Part shown: positions 52,530-62,109 of the stretch, piece by piece | How positions within the stretch are numbered: position 1 is the first letter of the stretch | Layout: each line of letters begins with the position of its first letter | From: Lachnospiraceae bacterium 3-1 | GTDB taxonomy: Bacteria > Bacillota > Clostridia > Lachnospirales > Lachnospiraceae | Length of the DNA: 64,000 bases | NCBI GenBank assembly: GCA_000403255.2 | Contig: KE159582.1 | Location: forward strand, 236,724-300,723 | Direction of reading: 5' to 3' | Position numbers and translations under genes: made by a program | Notes under the pieces: generated by a model | Database searches by the model: none | Seen by the model: only the letters and a program-made list of their open reading frames with translations | Told to the model about the DNA's origin: nothing

Positions 52530-54182
52530 TTAGTTTTCAGGATTCAGATGAAAGATTTCAATCAAGCTTTGCAGCAATCCAGCCTGTGAACTGAGCTGCT
52601 GACTGGTGGCGGCGCTTTCCTGTGCAGTGGAAGAATTTGTCTGCACCACATCGGAAATTTGCAGGATACGGTCCTGTATCTGAGAGACAGCCTGGGCCTG
52701 GGAACGGGCTGCGTCAGCAATCTGGTTGATGGTCATCACTGCTTCATTGGTTCCCTGTGTGACAGAAGCGATAGAAGCAGCAGTCTCGTTGGCAATCCTT
52801 GTGCCATATTCTACTGCATGGATGGAACGTTCAATCAGTTTGTTGGTGGACTGAGAAGCTTCTGCGCTTTTCCCAGCTAGCTCACGTACTTCTTTGGCCA
52901 CTACAGCGAATCCTTTTCCAGCTTCTCCTGCTCTGGCTGCTTCCACTGAAGAATTCAGAGCAAGGATATTTGTCTGCTGCGAGATATTTTCAATGGTTTT
53001 GATGATATTACTAATCTCGTTGGAACTTTCGTTGATTTCGTTCATTGCAACAATCATTTCTTGCATTTTCTGATTGCTTTCTATCAGTTCTTCATTGATT
53101 GCGTCTACTTTCAGACGGGTATCCTGTGCGTTTTCTGCAGTCTGTTCTACCTGCATTGCAATGGTTTCAATGGTTTCCTCTAGTTCTTCTATGGCGCTGG
53201 ACTGCTCTATGGCTCCCTCGCTCAAAGCCTGTGCCCCAATGGACATTTGTTTGGAGCCATTGGAAACATGTTGGGTGCTTTCTGCAATCTGGGACATGGT
53301 GTGGTTTAATTTTCCCAGAATATCATCCAAAGAAGATTTGATGGAGGTGAAATCTCCCACATAATCCTGAGTAGTCCCAGCAGTCAGGTTACCGTCAGAA
53401 ATAGATTCCAGTATGGTGGAGATTTCACCGATATAATTTCGAAGCCTCTGAATAGTATTTTCAAAAATATGTGCCAGAAGTCCAATTTCATCGTGAGAAC
53501 GGATATTAACCGTTATGGCATTTTCATGGCCAAGGCCAAGATTTCCTTCTTCCATAGTCTGTGCCAGGGAAGTAAGCTTGGAAAGAGGCCGGGAAACAGA
53601 ACGGCTGATAAAAAATGACATTAAGATGCCACTGAGAAGAAGCAATATTCCTCCAGCGGTACAAGCCGCCAAAACGGTACGTTTGATTTCTTTTCTGACA
53701 TTTGCCACAGAGATTCCGGCAAAAATTAAACCTGTGGCCTTTCCGTCAGTATCTGTAATTGGAACATAGGAGCATAGATGCTCTACGCCAATAATTTCTG
53801 CCTGCCCAATGTAGGACTTACCCTGAGTTAAAATAATATCAGCCAGATCTTCTGACAATTTCGTGCCTACCAGACGTTCTCCGTCCTGTTCAACGGTTGT
53901 GTAGGTACGCACATCACCTTCAAAAATAGTAAATTCACAGTCCATTCGTTCCTTTAGTTCATCCAGAAGTAAGGTTTTGTCTTGGGAATCATTGCGTTCT
54001 AGTTCGTAGGCCAAGATATTTGTGCCGTTAATGCACCGTGTCTCCATCATGTCCATGATAAGGCTGTAAAACATGGATATGCAAAGGCCAACAACAGTAA
54101 TAATACTGATGATCAGAAGAAAGATTACCAGACCATTTACTTTACGCCCCAGATGGCTTGTTCTTTTGCTGTCTCGATTCAT
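52530..54182 (-). CDS. Methyl-accepting chemotaxis protein
   Basis: Transmembrane chemoreceptor, 550 residues. TM1 is near 14-40, an extracytoplasmic sensing domain of about 125 residues (single-Cache-like, with [20 protein letters not shown]) follows, then TM2 near 170-190, a HAMP domain, and a long coiled-coil signalling domain with the hairpin tip around [20 protein letters not shown] near 410. No CheR-tethering pentapeptide ends the protein. ATG 54182 is spaced 8 nt from GGAG. No che or flagellar genes are nearby, so the ligand is unknown; the lactate operon lies divergent to it. Confidence 0.93.
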   Translation of the reverse strand: MNRDSKRTSHLGRKVNGLVIFLLIISIITVVGLCISMFYSLIMDMMETRCINGTNILAYELERNDSQDKTLLLDELKERMDCEFTIFEGDVRTYTTVEQDGERLVGTKLSEDLADIILTQGKSYIGQAEIIGVEHLCSYVPITDTDGKATGLIFAGISVANVRKEIKRTVLAACTAGGILLLLSGILMSFFISRSVSRPLSKLTSLAQTMEEGNLGLGHENAITVNIRSHDEIGLLAHIFENTIQRLRNYIGEISTILESISDGNLTAGTTQDYVGDFTSIKSSLDDILGKLNHTMSQIAESTQHVSNGSKQMSIGAQALSEGAIEQSSAIEELEETIETIAMQVEQTAENAQDTRLKVDAINEELIESNQKMQEMIVAMNEINESSNEISNIIKTIENISQQTNILALNSSVEAARAGEAGKGFAVVAKEVRELAGKSAEASQSTNKLIERSIHAVEYGTRIANETAASIASVTQGTNEAVMTINQIADAARSQAQAVSQIQDRILQISDVVQTNSSTAQESAATSQQLSSQAGLLQSLIEIFHLNPEN

Positions 54183-54321
54183 TTTTTTCACTCCAATTTA
54201 TAATGATTACTTCTAGTATGGCCATAGCCATTTTTATTTTAATATAGATACGATACAAAATGCAAGAGTAACCTATAAAAAAAGCAGATCATTTGCATTG
54301 TATGACAAGAATAGGAAAAAA

Positions 54322-54535
54322 GGGTGACCCAATTTATGTGAAAATATACAAAAAAAGAAGGGAAAAATGTTAAAAAGTAACAGAATTATAAAAAGCGCTT
54401 GAAGTATTGAGAAAGCGTGCTATAATAAAACTATAAATTGGGTGACCCAATATATGAGAATAAAGTACTGATTTCCCAAAATAACCATAATTTCAAGTGA
54501 AAAGTGAATAAAATAAATAAATTGGATAATCCAAT
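54322..54535 (+). promoter_or_regulatory. Repeated palindromic operators before lctP
   Basis: ATTGGGTGACCCAAT (54437-54451), a perfect 7+1+7 palindrome, lies just after the predicted start point. ATTGGATAATCCAAT (54521-54535), also 7+1+7, lies in the leader, 3 nt before the ribosome site. A half-matching GGGTGACCCAAT (54322-54333) lies upstream of the promoter. The shared form is ATTGG-N5-CCAAT, consistent with GntR/FadR-type operators, and the regulator is probably the GntR protein at 62110. Confidence 0.65.
54399..54426 (+). promoter_or_regulatory. Sigma-A promoter of the lactate operon
   Basis: TTGAAG (54399-54404) and TATAAT (54421-54426), 16 bp apart. The -35 is embedded in AAAGCGCTT, which looks partly like a catabolite-response element but misses key positions. 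Confidence 0.65.
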
Positions 54536-54554
54536 TAGAAAGGTGGGAAAGAAA

Positions 54555-56102
54555 TTGTTACTATTGGAATTTTTGCTTGCGATGTTTCCAATTCTCTGGT
54601 TAATTGCAGCGCTCAGCGGTTTGAAAATGGCAGGACACAAAGCATGTGTAATTGCCTTTGCTGTCACAGCGGTGTTAGCAGCAGGATATTGGGGGTTAAG
54701 CGCCCTGTGTATTGCAACAGCGGCCCTGGAAGGCGTTCTAAATGCTTTATGGCCGATTTGCCTTGTGATTGTAGCGGCATTATTCACTTACAATCTGACC
54801 TTAAAAACAGGAGCAATGGAATCTGTAAAAAAGATGTTGGCAGGAGTTTCCAAAGACAAACGTGTGATTGCTTTGATTGTTGGATGGGGATTTGGAAATT
54901 TCATGGAAGGAATGGCTGGATTCGGAACAGCAGTGGCAATTCCAGCATCTATGCTGGCAGCAATCGGATTAGATCCAATGAGTGCAGTGTTAGGATGTTT
55001 GGTGGTAAATTCCACACCCACTGCATTCGGTTCGGTGGGCGTGCCTACGGTAACCCTTGCAACGGTGACTGGAACAGATCTCGTTTCCTTGGCTGGAAGA
55101 ATTGTGAATATTCAATGTATCTTGACCTTTCTTTCCCCCTTTCTGATGGTTTGCATTTGTGGGAAAGGGATTCGGGCATTGAAAGGCATGATGCCTACTA
55201 CCCTGGTGGCGGCAGCTTCCTTTACCATACCCTGGTTCTTTACCGCACATTTTATCGGGCCAGAATTGCCGGACATTATCGGTTCTATTTGTTCTATGGG
55301 TTGCATCATTGCAGCGGCAAAGATATTTAACAAGGAGCCAGACGAAGAATATGCCATTCAGCTTTCCCAGACGGCAGAAGAAAATCATACCATGGGAGTG
55401 GCAGAGGGGTTGAAGGCATGGAGTTCTTTTCTTTTGATTTTTCTGTTCCTGATGCTCACATCTACGTTATGTCCACCAATACATAACGCAATTGCCACAA
55501 TCAAAAGTACGGTGGTTGTGTATGCCGGAGAGGGTGGGAATGCCCTTGGATTCAGTTGGATCAATACCCCAGGAATTATGATATTCCTTGCGTCAATCAT
55601 AGGAGGATTGATTCAGGGAGCCACATTCCGGGATATGGCAGGGATATTTTGGGAAACATTGAAAAAATATTGGAAAACAATACTCACCATTTGTTCTGTG
55701 ATGGCAACTGCAAAAATTATGAGTTATAGTGGAATGATTTCTGATATTGCTAAATTTTTAGTAGCCGTTACTGGTTCTTTTTATCCATTTTTCGCACCAG
55801 TGATAGGGGCTCTGGGAGCCTTTGTTACAGGCTCAGGAACTTCTACCTGCGTGCTGTTTGGCGGCCTGCAAAGTGAGACGGCAGCAGCCCTTGACCTAAA
55901 TCCAACTTGGATGGCGGCGGCAAATGTGATGGGCGCTGGAATTGGTAAAATGATTTGTCCTCAGGGAATTGCCATTGGAGCTGGGGCAATCAGTCAGGTA
56001 GGCTCCGAAAGTAAGATATTAAGTAAAGCGTTTCAATATTTTCTTTTATTTGTAATATTGTCAGGAATTATCTGTTATGTAGGAGCCTTGTTGGGGCTTT
56101 AA
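54555..56102 (+). CDS. lctP: L-lactate permease
   Basis: Integral membrane lactate transporter of the LctP family, 515 residues and about 12-14 spans. Signatures include FGNFMEGMAGFGTAVAIP near residue 113, VVNSTPTAFGSVGVPT near 150 and GSGTSTCVLFGGLQSETA near 428. The start is most likely TTG 54555, 7 nt after AAAGGTGGG, since upstream codons overlap the second operator and are not family-like. First gene of the lactate cluster. Confidence 0.92.
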   Translation: MLLLEFLLAMFPILWLIAALSGLKMAGHKACVIAFAVTAVLAAGYWGLSALCIATAALEGVLNALWPICLVIVAALFTYNLTLKTGAMESVKKMLAGVSKDKRVIALIVGWGFGNFMEGMAGFGTAVAIPASMLAAIGLDPMSAVLGCLVVNSTPTAFGSVGVPTVTLATVTGTDLVSLAGRIVNIQCILTFLSPFLMVCICGKGIRALKGMMPTTLVAAASFTIPWFFTAHFIGPELPDIIGSICSMGCIIAAAKIFNKEPDEEYAIQLSQTAEENHTMGVAEGLKAWSSFLLIFLFLMLTSTLCPPIHNAIATIKSTVVVYAGEGGNALGFSWINTPGIMIFLASIIGGLIQGATFRDMAGIFWETLKKYWKTILTICSVMATAKIMSYSGMISDIAKFLVAVTGSFYPFFAPVIGALGAFVTGSGTSTCVLFGGLQSETAAALDLNPTWMAAANVMGAGIGKMICPQGIAIGAGAISQVGSESKILSKAFQYFLLFVILSGIICYVGALLGL

Positions 56103-56174
56103 GGAGAAACCAGAAAAATCTAGTCATGAATGTATCTGAACAGTTAAAATATAAATTTTCAAGGAGGTAGCAAC

Positions 56175-57587
56175 ATGTATAATCAATTGACGCCAGAGCT
56201 TGTAGAGCAGCTAAAAGCAGTCACAAATTATGTTTTTGAAGGGGAAGATATTAACCCAGATTACGCCAAAGACGAAATGCCCATTTATGGAACCCGTATG
56301 CCGGATGTGGCAGTTCAGCCTCGTTCTACCGAGGAAGTGGCAGGAATTATGAAAATCTGCTATGAGAATAACATTCCTGTAACCCCGAGAGGAGCTGGAA
56401 CTGGTTTGGCAGGTGGAGCAGTGCCTTTGTATGGCGGTGTGCTCATTGATATTTCTAAAATGAATAAGATTAAATCTTATGATATGGAAAACTTTGTGGT
56501 GGAAATCGAGGCTGGAGTATTACTCAATGATCTGGCAGAAGACTGCCAGGGCAAAGGGATGCTATATCCTCCAGATCCAGGTGAGAAATTTGCTTGTGTG
56601 GGCGGCAATGTGGCCACCAACGCAGGCGGTATGCGTGCCGTAAAATATGGAGCAACCAGGGATTATGTCAGGGCAATGACCGTTGTGCTGCCTACGGGAG
56701 AGATCACTCACTTAGGCGCCACCGTATCCAAGACATCTTCTGGATACTCCCTGTTGAATCTGATGATTGGATCAGAAGGAACCCTTGGAATTATTACAGA
56801 GCTGACTTTAAAGATTATACCTGCGCCCAAGGCAGCGGCTTCTTTGATTATTCCTTTTGAAGACCTGCATACTGCATTGGCTACCGTTCCCAAATTTAAG
56901 ATGGCTCATATGGACCCACAGGCCATTGAGTTTATGGAGCGTGAGATTGTGCTGGCATCGGAGCGTTATATCGGTAAATCTGTGTTTCCCAAGGAGCTGG
57001 AAGGCACAGAAATTGGTGCATATTTGCTGGTGACCTTGGATGGAAATTCAGAGGATGAGGTGGATGCACTGGTGGAGCAGGCAGCAGAATTGGTATTGGA
57101 GGAAGGCGCAATTGATGTATTGGTGGCAGACACCCCTACAAAGATGAAGGATGCATGGGCGGCACGGTCCTCTTTCCTGGAAGCAATTATGGAAGAGACA
57201 AAACTGCTGGATGAGTGTGACGTGGTAGTTCCAGTGAACAAAATTGCAGATTATTTGGAATTTGTCAACAAGACAGGAGAAGAATGCGGACTGACCATTA
57301 AATCTTTCGGCCATGCAGGAGACGGAAACCTGCATATTTATCAATGCTCCAATGATTTGGAAGAGGAAGAGTTCAAAAAACGGGTAGATAAATTCTTTGA
57401 CATTATTTATAGAGAAGCGACAGATTGTGGCGGACTTGTTTCTGGAGAGCATGGCATTGGATCTGGTAAGGTAAAATATTTGGTAGATTCTGTTGGGGGA
57501 ACAAATATGGCAATTATGGAAGGCATCAAGCGAGTATTTGATCCCAAGATGATTTTAAATCCGGGAAAAGTTTGTTATCGTTTATAA
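56175..57587 (+). CDS. lctD: FAD-linked lactate dehydrogenase (GlcD/LctD family)
   Basis: FAD-binding oxidoreductase of 470 residues, related to glycolate oxidase GlcD and to the LDH subunit of the electron-bifurcating lactate dehydrogenase-Etf complex. FAD motifs are PRGAGTGLAGGAVPLYGG near residue 74 and GGNVATNAGGMRAVKYG near 141; the C-terminal domain has GHAGDGNLHIYQCS and SGEHGIGSGKVKY with the metal/substrate His residues. AGGAGG precedes the ATG. EtfB and EtfA follow directly, supporting an Etf-linked lactate role. Confidence 0.9.
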   Translation: MYNQLTPELVEQLKAVTNYVFEGEDINPDYAKDEMPIYGTRMPDVAVQPRSTEEVAGIMKICYENNIPVTPRGAGTGLAGGAVPLYGGVLIDISKMNKIKSYDMENFVVEIEAGVLLNDLAEDCQGKGMLYPPDPGEKFACVGGNVATNAGGMRAVKYGATRDYVRAMTVVLPTGEITHLGATVSKTSSGYSLLNLMIGSEGTLGIITELTLKIIPAPKAAASLIIPFEDLHTALATVPKFKMAHMDPQAIEFMEREIVLASERYIGKSVFPKELEGTEIGAYLLVTLDGNSEDEVDALVEQAAELVLEEGAIDVLVADTPTKMKDAWAARSSFLEAIMEETKLLDECDVVVPVNKIADYLEFVNKTGEECGLTIKSFGHAGDGNLHIYQCSNDLEEEEFKKRVDKFFDIIYREATDCGGLVSGEHGIGSGKVKYLVDSVGGTNMAIMEGIKRVFDPKMILNPGKVCYRL

Positions 57588-57609
57588 AATTATATGAGGA
57601 GGAAGCATT

Positions 57610-58413
57610 ATGAATATTTGTGTTTGCATGAAACAGGTACCTGATACCAACGAGATCAAGGTAGATCCTGAAACTCACACTTTAATCCGCAAGGGCGTTC
57701 CTAGTATTGTGAATCCCTTTGACACCTATGCTCAGGAAGTAGGAGTAAGATTGAAAGAGCAGTTGGGCGGTAAACTGATTGTGATTTCCATGGGGCCAGA
57801 GCAGGCAAAGGAAGCCATCAAATCCTGCCTTGCAGTAGGAGCAGACCAAGGTTATCTGATTTCTAGTAGAAGCTTTGGCGGTTCTGATACCTTAGCCACC
57901 AGCTATATTCTTTCTGAGGCGATTAAAGCAATTGAGGAAAAAGAAGGGCTGAAATTTGACCTGATTCTTTGTGGAAAGCAGGCGACAGACGGAGATACGG
58001 CCCAGGTAGGGCCTGAAATTGCAGAGCATTTGGATTTGCCTCAGATTACATACGCTTTGGATATTGTAGAAAAAGATGGAGAAATCCAGGTGAAACGGGA
58101 ATATGATGCTGGATACGATATGATTTCCACAAAGCTTCCAGCAGTGGTAACGGTTGTGAAGCTGCCCTATGAGCCGCGTTATCCCACCATTAAAAGTAAG
58201 ATGGCTGCAAAGAAAAAGGAAATTCCGGTGCTGACTGAAGAGGATATCCCAGCAATCAATTTGAGCCTGTGCGGTTTAAACGGTTCTCCCACTAGAGTGA
58301 AAAAGACTTATACGCCAGTTCGGGAAAAGTCAGGTGTGAAATTGGCAGGCATGGAAGCGAAGGATGCGGCAAACGAAGTAGTGAAATTGCTGGAAGAAGC
58401 AAAACTTTTATAA
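57610..58413 (+). CDS. etfB: Electron transfer flavoprotein beta subunit
   Basis: Beta subunit of the Etf heterodimer (LctB position), 267 residues. It begins MNICVCMKQVPDTNEIKVDP and contains the typical LILCGKQATDGDTAQVGPEIAEHL near residue 118 and AVVTVVKLPYEPRYPTIKSKM-type segment. It carries bifurcating-type FAD/AMP-binding features, but exact assignment needs modelling. It starts 22 nt after lctD and ends 12 nt before etfA. Confidence 0.94.
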   Translation: MNICVCMKQVPDTNEIKVDPETHTLIRKGVPSIVNPFDTYAQEVGVRLKEQLGGKLIVISMGPEQAKEAIKSCLAVGADQGYLISSRSFGGSDTLATSYILSEAIKAIEEKEGLKFDLILCGKQATDGDTAQVGPEIAEHLDLPQITYALDIVEKDGEIQVKREYDAGYDMISTKLPAVVTVVKLPYEPRYPTIKSKMAAKKKEIPVLTEEDIPAINLSLCGLNGSPTRVKKTYTPVREKSGVKLAGMEAKDAANEVVKLLEEAKLL

Positions 58414-58425
58414 GGAGGGGCTGAT

Positions 58426-59433
58426 ATGAGCAATCTAAATGACTATAAAAATATATGGGTGTTCATTGAGACGGAATGCGGAAAAGCAAAAAATGTTGGA
58501 TATGAACTTTTAAATGTGGCAAAACCATTAGCAGAACAAAAAGGCTGTCCGCTGGTAGCAGTGGTCATCGGCAAAGATGTGGAAAACGTGGCAAAGGATG
58601 CAATCTGCTATGGCGCAGACTCTGCCATTGTGGTAGATGGACCAGAATATGAATATTACACCACAGATGCATTTACAAAGGCAATGGTTGCACTGGTAGA
58701 GAAATATAAACCGGAAACACTGATGATTGGAGCTACCAATAACGGACGTGATATGGGACCGAGGGTGTCCTGCCGCTTGAAAACAGGGCTGACTGCAGAT
58801 TGTACCGCCATTGATATTGATGAAGAAACCGGAAATATTGCATGGACCCGTCCTACATTTGGTGGAAATTTGATGGCTACGATTATGTGTCCAGACCATC
58901 GGCCGCAGATGGGCACCGTAAGACCTGGAGTATTCAAAAAAGGCGCTTATGAGGAAGGAAAAAACGGAGAAATTGTAAAAGAGGATATCCATGTGGGACC
59001 CGAAGAAATCCGTACTTCCCTGGTGGAACGTGTGAGTGAGATTGCAGAGGCAGTGAATTTGGAGGAAGCCGAAATTATTGTATCTGGTGGCCGCGGTGTT
59101 GGAAGCGCAGAGAATTTTAAATTGTTAGAGGAATTGGCGGCGGAGCTGGGAGCAACCCTTGGGTGCAGCCGTGCCGTGGTAGACGCAGGCTGGATGCCTC
59201 ACGCTCACCAGGTAGGACAGTCTGGTAAGACGGTAGCGCCAAAGCTTTATTTTGCCATCGGTATCTCAGGAGCGATTCAGCATCTGGCAGGTATTTCCGG
59301 TTCCGACACGGTAATTGCAGTAAATAAGGATGAGGATGCACCGATTTTTGAGGTGGCAGATTATGGAATTGTGGGGAATCTCAATGATGTTGTTCCAGCG
59401 TTGACAGCAGCATTTCAGGCACGGAAAGCATAA
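58426..59433 (+). CDS. etfA: Electron transfer flavoprotein alpha subunit
   Basis: Alpha subunit (LctC position), 335 residues. The C-terminal FAD-binding domain contains SGGRGVGSAENFKLLEEL near 205, SRAVVDAGWMPHAHQVGQSG near 243 and FAIGISGAIQHLAGI near 282. The N-terminal ferredoxin extension found in the Acetobacterium LctC is absent: the protein starts directly with NDYKNIWVFIETECGKAKNVG. AAGGAGGGG precedes the ATG. Confidence 0.94.
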   Translation: MSNLNDYKNIWVFIETECGKAKNVGYELLNVAKPLAEQKGCPLVAVVIGKDVENVAKDAICYGADSAIVVDGPEYEYYTTDAFTKAMVALVEKYKPETLMIGATNNGRDMGPRVSCRLKTGLTADCTAIDIDEETGNIAWTRPTFGGNLMATIMCPDHRPQMGTVRPGVFKKGAYEEGKNGEIVKEDIHVGPEEIRTSLVERVSEIAEAVNLEEAEIIVSGGRGVGSAENFKLLEELAAELGATLGCSRAVVDAGWMPHAHQVGQSGKTVAPKLYFAIGISGAIQHLAGISGSDTVIAVNKDEDAPIFEVADYGIVGNLNDVVPALTAAFQARKA

Positions 59434-59477
59434 GGTAAAAACTGTTTTTGTATGGAAAAAGGATGGAGGACTAGGTT

Positions 59478-60620
59478 ATGGATTTTAAAAGAGATGAATT
59501 GCATCAGGATATTCTGGATATGGTACATGAATTTGCAGTCAATGAAGTAAAACCTTTGGCGGCTGAAATTGACAGGACAGAAGAATTTCCAATGGAAAAC
59601 GTAAAGAAAATGGCAGAGATGGGATTACTTGGCATTCCTTTCCCAGAAGAGTATGGCGGAGCAGGAATGGATACGCTGGCTTATATTCAGACAGTAGAAG
59701 AGTTGAGCAAATACTGTGGAACCACAGGTGTTATTGTATCTGCGCATACTTCCCTTTGCTGTACTCCTATTTACCAGTTCGGCACCGAAGAACAGAAACA
59801 GAAGTACTTGCCAAAATTATGTTCTGGGGAATGGATTGGAGCATTTGCACTGACGGAGGCGAATGCAGGAACAGATGCTTCCGGTCAGAAAACCGTTGCA
59901 GTAGATCAAGGAGATCACTGGGTATTGAACGGGTCTAAGATTTTCATTACCAATGCAGGGGTAGCAGATGTGTTCTTTGTGCTGGCAATGACAGATAAGT
60001 CTCAGGGAACCAAAGGAATATCCGCATTTATCGTAGAAAAGGGATTTCCAGGATTCTCTATTGGAAAGCTGGAAGACAAAATGGGTATCCGCGCATCTTC
60101 CACCTGTGAATTGGTTTTTGAAGACTGCATAGTTCCCAAGGAAAATCTGGTGGGAGAATTAGGAAAAGGATTTAAGTATGCAATGATGACCTTGGATGGC
60201 GGACGTGTGGGTATTGCAGCTCAGGCTCTTGGTATTGCAGAAGGCGCCATTGAGGAAACGGTAAAATATGTACAGGAAAGAACACAGTTTGGCCGCCGCA
60301 TTTCTCAGTTCCAGAATACACAGTTTGAGCTGGCACAGATGCAGGCCAATACAGAGGCTGCTAAGCTTTTGGTTTATCAGGCTGCATGTGCGAAGGATGA
60401 CCATGAACCATTCTCCCATAAAGCGGCAATGGCTAAATTAGTGGCTTCTAGAAATGCCTCCGATGTGACACGCCGCTGCCTGCAGTTATATGGTGGATAC
60501 GGATATACCAAGGATTATCCCATTGAGCGTATGATGCGTGATGCTAAGATTACCGAGATTTATGAAGGCACCTCCGAAGTGCAGATGATGGTAATTTCCG
60601 GCTGGATGGGTGTGAAATAG
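59478..60620 (+). CDS. Acyl-CoA dehydrogenase, butyryl-CoA dehydrogenase-like
   Basis: FAD-dependent acyl-CoA dehydrogenase of 380 residues, the length of short-chain enzymes. Motifs are ALTEANAGTDASGQKT near residue 125, the flavin-binding WVLNGSKIFITNAG near 153, QLYGGYGYTKDYPIER near 335 and the catalytic Glu in IYEGTSEVQ near 365. It directly follows etfA with a 44-nt gap and shares the operon, so EtfAB may serve it as well as the lactate dehydrogenase. Substrate is not fixed by the sequence. Confidence 0.92.
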   Translation: MDFKRDELHQDILDMVHEFAVNEVKPLAAEIDRTEEFPMENVKKMAEMGLLGIPFPEEYGGAGMDTLAYIQTVEELSKYCGTTGVIVSAHTSLCCTPIYQFGTEEQKQKYLPKLCSGEWIGAFALTEANAGTDASGQKTVAVDQGDHWVLNGSKIFITNAGVADVFFVLAMTDKSQGTKGISAFIVEKGFPGFSIGKLEDKMGIRASSTCELVFEDCIVPKENLVGELGKGFKYAMMTLDGGRVGIAAQALGIAEGAIEETVKYVQERTQFGRRISQFQNTQFELAQMQANTEAAKLLVYQAACAKDDHEPFSHKAAMAKLVASRNASDVTRRCLQLYGGYGYTKDYPIERMMRDAKITEIYEGTSEVQMMVISGWMGVK

Positions 60621-60630
60621 AGGTGATGTT

Positions 60631-61908
60631 ATGGAGATAAAACTTCCATTTTCCAGAGAAGGAATGACGCTTCATCTGGATGATAATTTAGATTATGAGA
60701 TTCTGGAATCTTCCATTGAATCTATGCCAAAAACCGGGAAGACAGAGGATGAGCTTGTAATAGAAGCCATGGAGCATCCCATTGGCTCACCAAAGCTTTC
60801 TGAGCTTTCCAAAGGCAAAGAGAAGGTAGTTATTATTTGTTCTGATCATACCAGACCTGTGCCAAGTAAGCATATCATTCCTTTTATGCTGAAAGAAATA
60901 AGGGAAGGGAATCCACAGGCGGACATTACGTTATTGATTGCAACAGGGTTTCACCGGGCGACTACCAGAGAAGAGCTGGTAGGGAAGTTTGGAGAAGAGA
61001 TTGTGGATCATGAGAAGATTATGGTTCATGACAGTCAGGATATGGAGGCTATGGTAAATCTTGGCATGCTTCCTTCTGGCGCGCCTCTGTTGATTAATAA
61101 AATAGCAGCAGAAGCAGACCTTTTGGTCAGCGAGGGCTTTATTGAAACACATTTTTTTGCAGGATTTTCCGGCGGGCGCAAAAGCGTCCTGCCCGGTGTA
61201 TCCAGTGCAGTGACAGTTTTGGGAAACCACTGTTCTGCATTTATAGATTCCCCATATAGTCGTACGGGCATATTGGAGAATAATCCGATCCATAGGGATA
61301 TGGTTGCTGCCAGTAAAATGACCAACCAGAGGTACATTGTCAACGTGATTATTGACGCTGACAAGAGAGTTGTGCATGCGGTAGCCGGTGATGCCATAGA
61401 AGCGCATGCAGCTGGCTGCCGGTTCCTCCAGCAGTATTGTCAAGTGAATCCCAAAAAGCCAGCAGACATTGCCATTTCTACCAATGGCGGTTATCCACTG
61501 GATCAAAATATGTACCAGTCTGTAAAGGGTATGACAGCAGCAGAAGCAGCTTGTAAGGAAGACGGTATCATTATTATGGTGTCCAACTGTGGAGATGGAC
61601 ATGGCGGCGAGGGATTTTATCAGGCATTAAAGAACTGTGAGAGCCCCAAAAGCCTTATGGATGAGATTTTGAAGGTTTCTCAGGATGAAACGAAACCAGA
61701 TCAGTGGGAATATCAGATTCAAAGCCGTATTTTAATCCATCATAAGGTTATCTATGTCATGTGCGAGACATACCGTGGAATGGCAGAGGAGATGGGATTT
61801 GAGACAGCTTCCAATGTTGACGAGGCATTGGAGCGGGCTTTACAGGAAAAGGGTAAAAATGCCCATATTGCAGTAATCCCAGATGGGGTATCAATTATGG
61901 TCAAATAA
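60631..61908 (+). CDS. larA: Nickel-pincer-dependent lactate racemase LarA
   Basis: Interconverts L- and D-lactate using the nickel pincer nucleotide. The 425-residue protein keeps the residues known from L. plantarum LarA at identical numbers: D72 and R75 in SDHTRPV, H108 in FHRATTRE, H174 in ETHFFAGF, K184 in GGRKSVLPG and H200 in GNHCSAF. LarB, LarC and LarE, which make the cofactor, are not in the window. It lies 10 nt after the acyl-CoA dehydrogenase and ends the operon. Confidence 0.93.
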   Translation: MEIKLPFSREGMTLHLDDNLDYEILESSIESMPKTGKTEDELVIEAMEHPIGSPKLSELSKGKEKVVIICSDHTRPVPSKHIIPFMLKEIREGNPQADITLLIATGFHRATTREELVGKFGEEIVDHEKIMVHDSQDMEAMVNLGMLPSGAPLLINKIAAEADLLVSEGFIETHFFAGFSGGRKSVLPGVSSAVTVLGNHCSAFIDSPYSRTGILENNPIHRDMVAASKMTNQRYIVNVIIDADKRVVHAVAGDAIEAHAAGCRFLQQYCQVNPKKPADIAISTNGGYPLDQNMYQSVKGMTAAEAACKEDGIIIMVSNCGDGHGGEGFYQALKNCESPKSLMDEILKVSQDETKPDQWEYQIQSRILIHHKVIYVMCETYRGMAEEMGFETASNVDEALERALQEKGKNAHIAVIPDGVSIMVK

Positions 61909-61958
61909 TTTGCCGAAAGGCAGATTGTCCATATACATACAACAAAATCACTTGGAAG

Positions 61959-61999
61959 CAGCAGGATGGCGAATTTCGCTGACCTGCTGTTTTCTTTTT
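61959..61999 (+). terminator. Terminator of the lactate operon
   Basis: CAGCAGG (61959-61965) pairs with CCTGCTG (61983-61989), with an inner GCGA-att-TCGC stem, then TTTTCTTTTT. Confidence 0.8.
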
Positions 62000-62109
62000 G
62001 TGAAAGGGAAAGTTCATAGCTTTCCATTGAGTTGTCAGTTAATGTATGTTAAGATAGGACCCATGAGTTTATAATATTGATATGAAAATTCAAACATGGA
62101 AGGAGTAGA

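Noticed and set aside
54391-54417. Catabolite-response element around AAAGCGCTT before lctP
   Set aside because: Only the core matches; the outer TG...CA positions of the consensus are missing.
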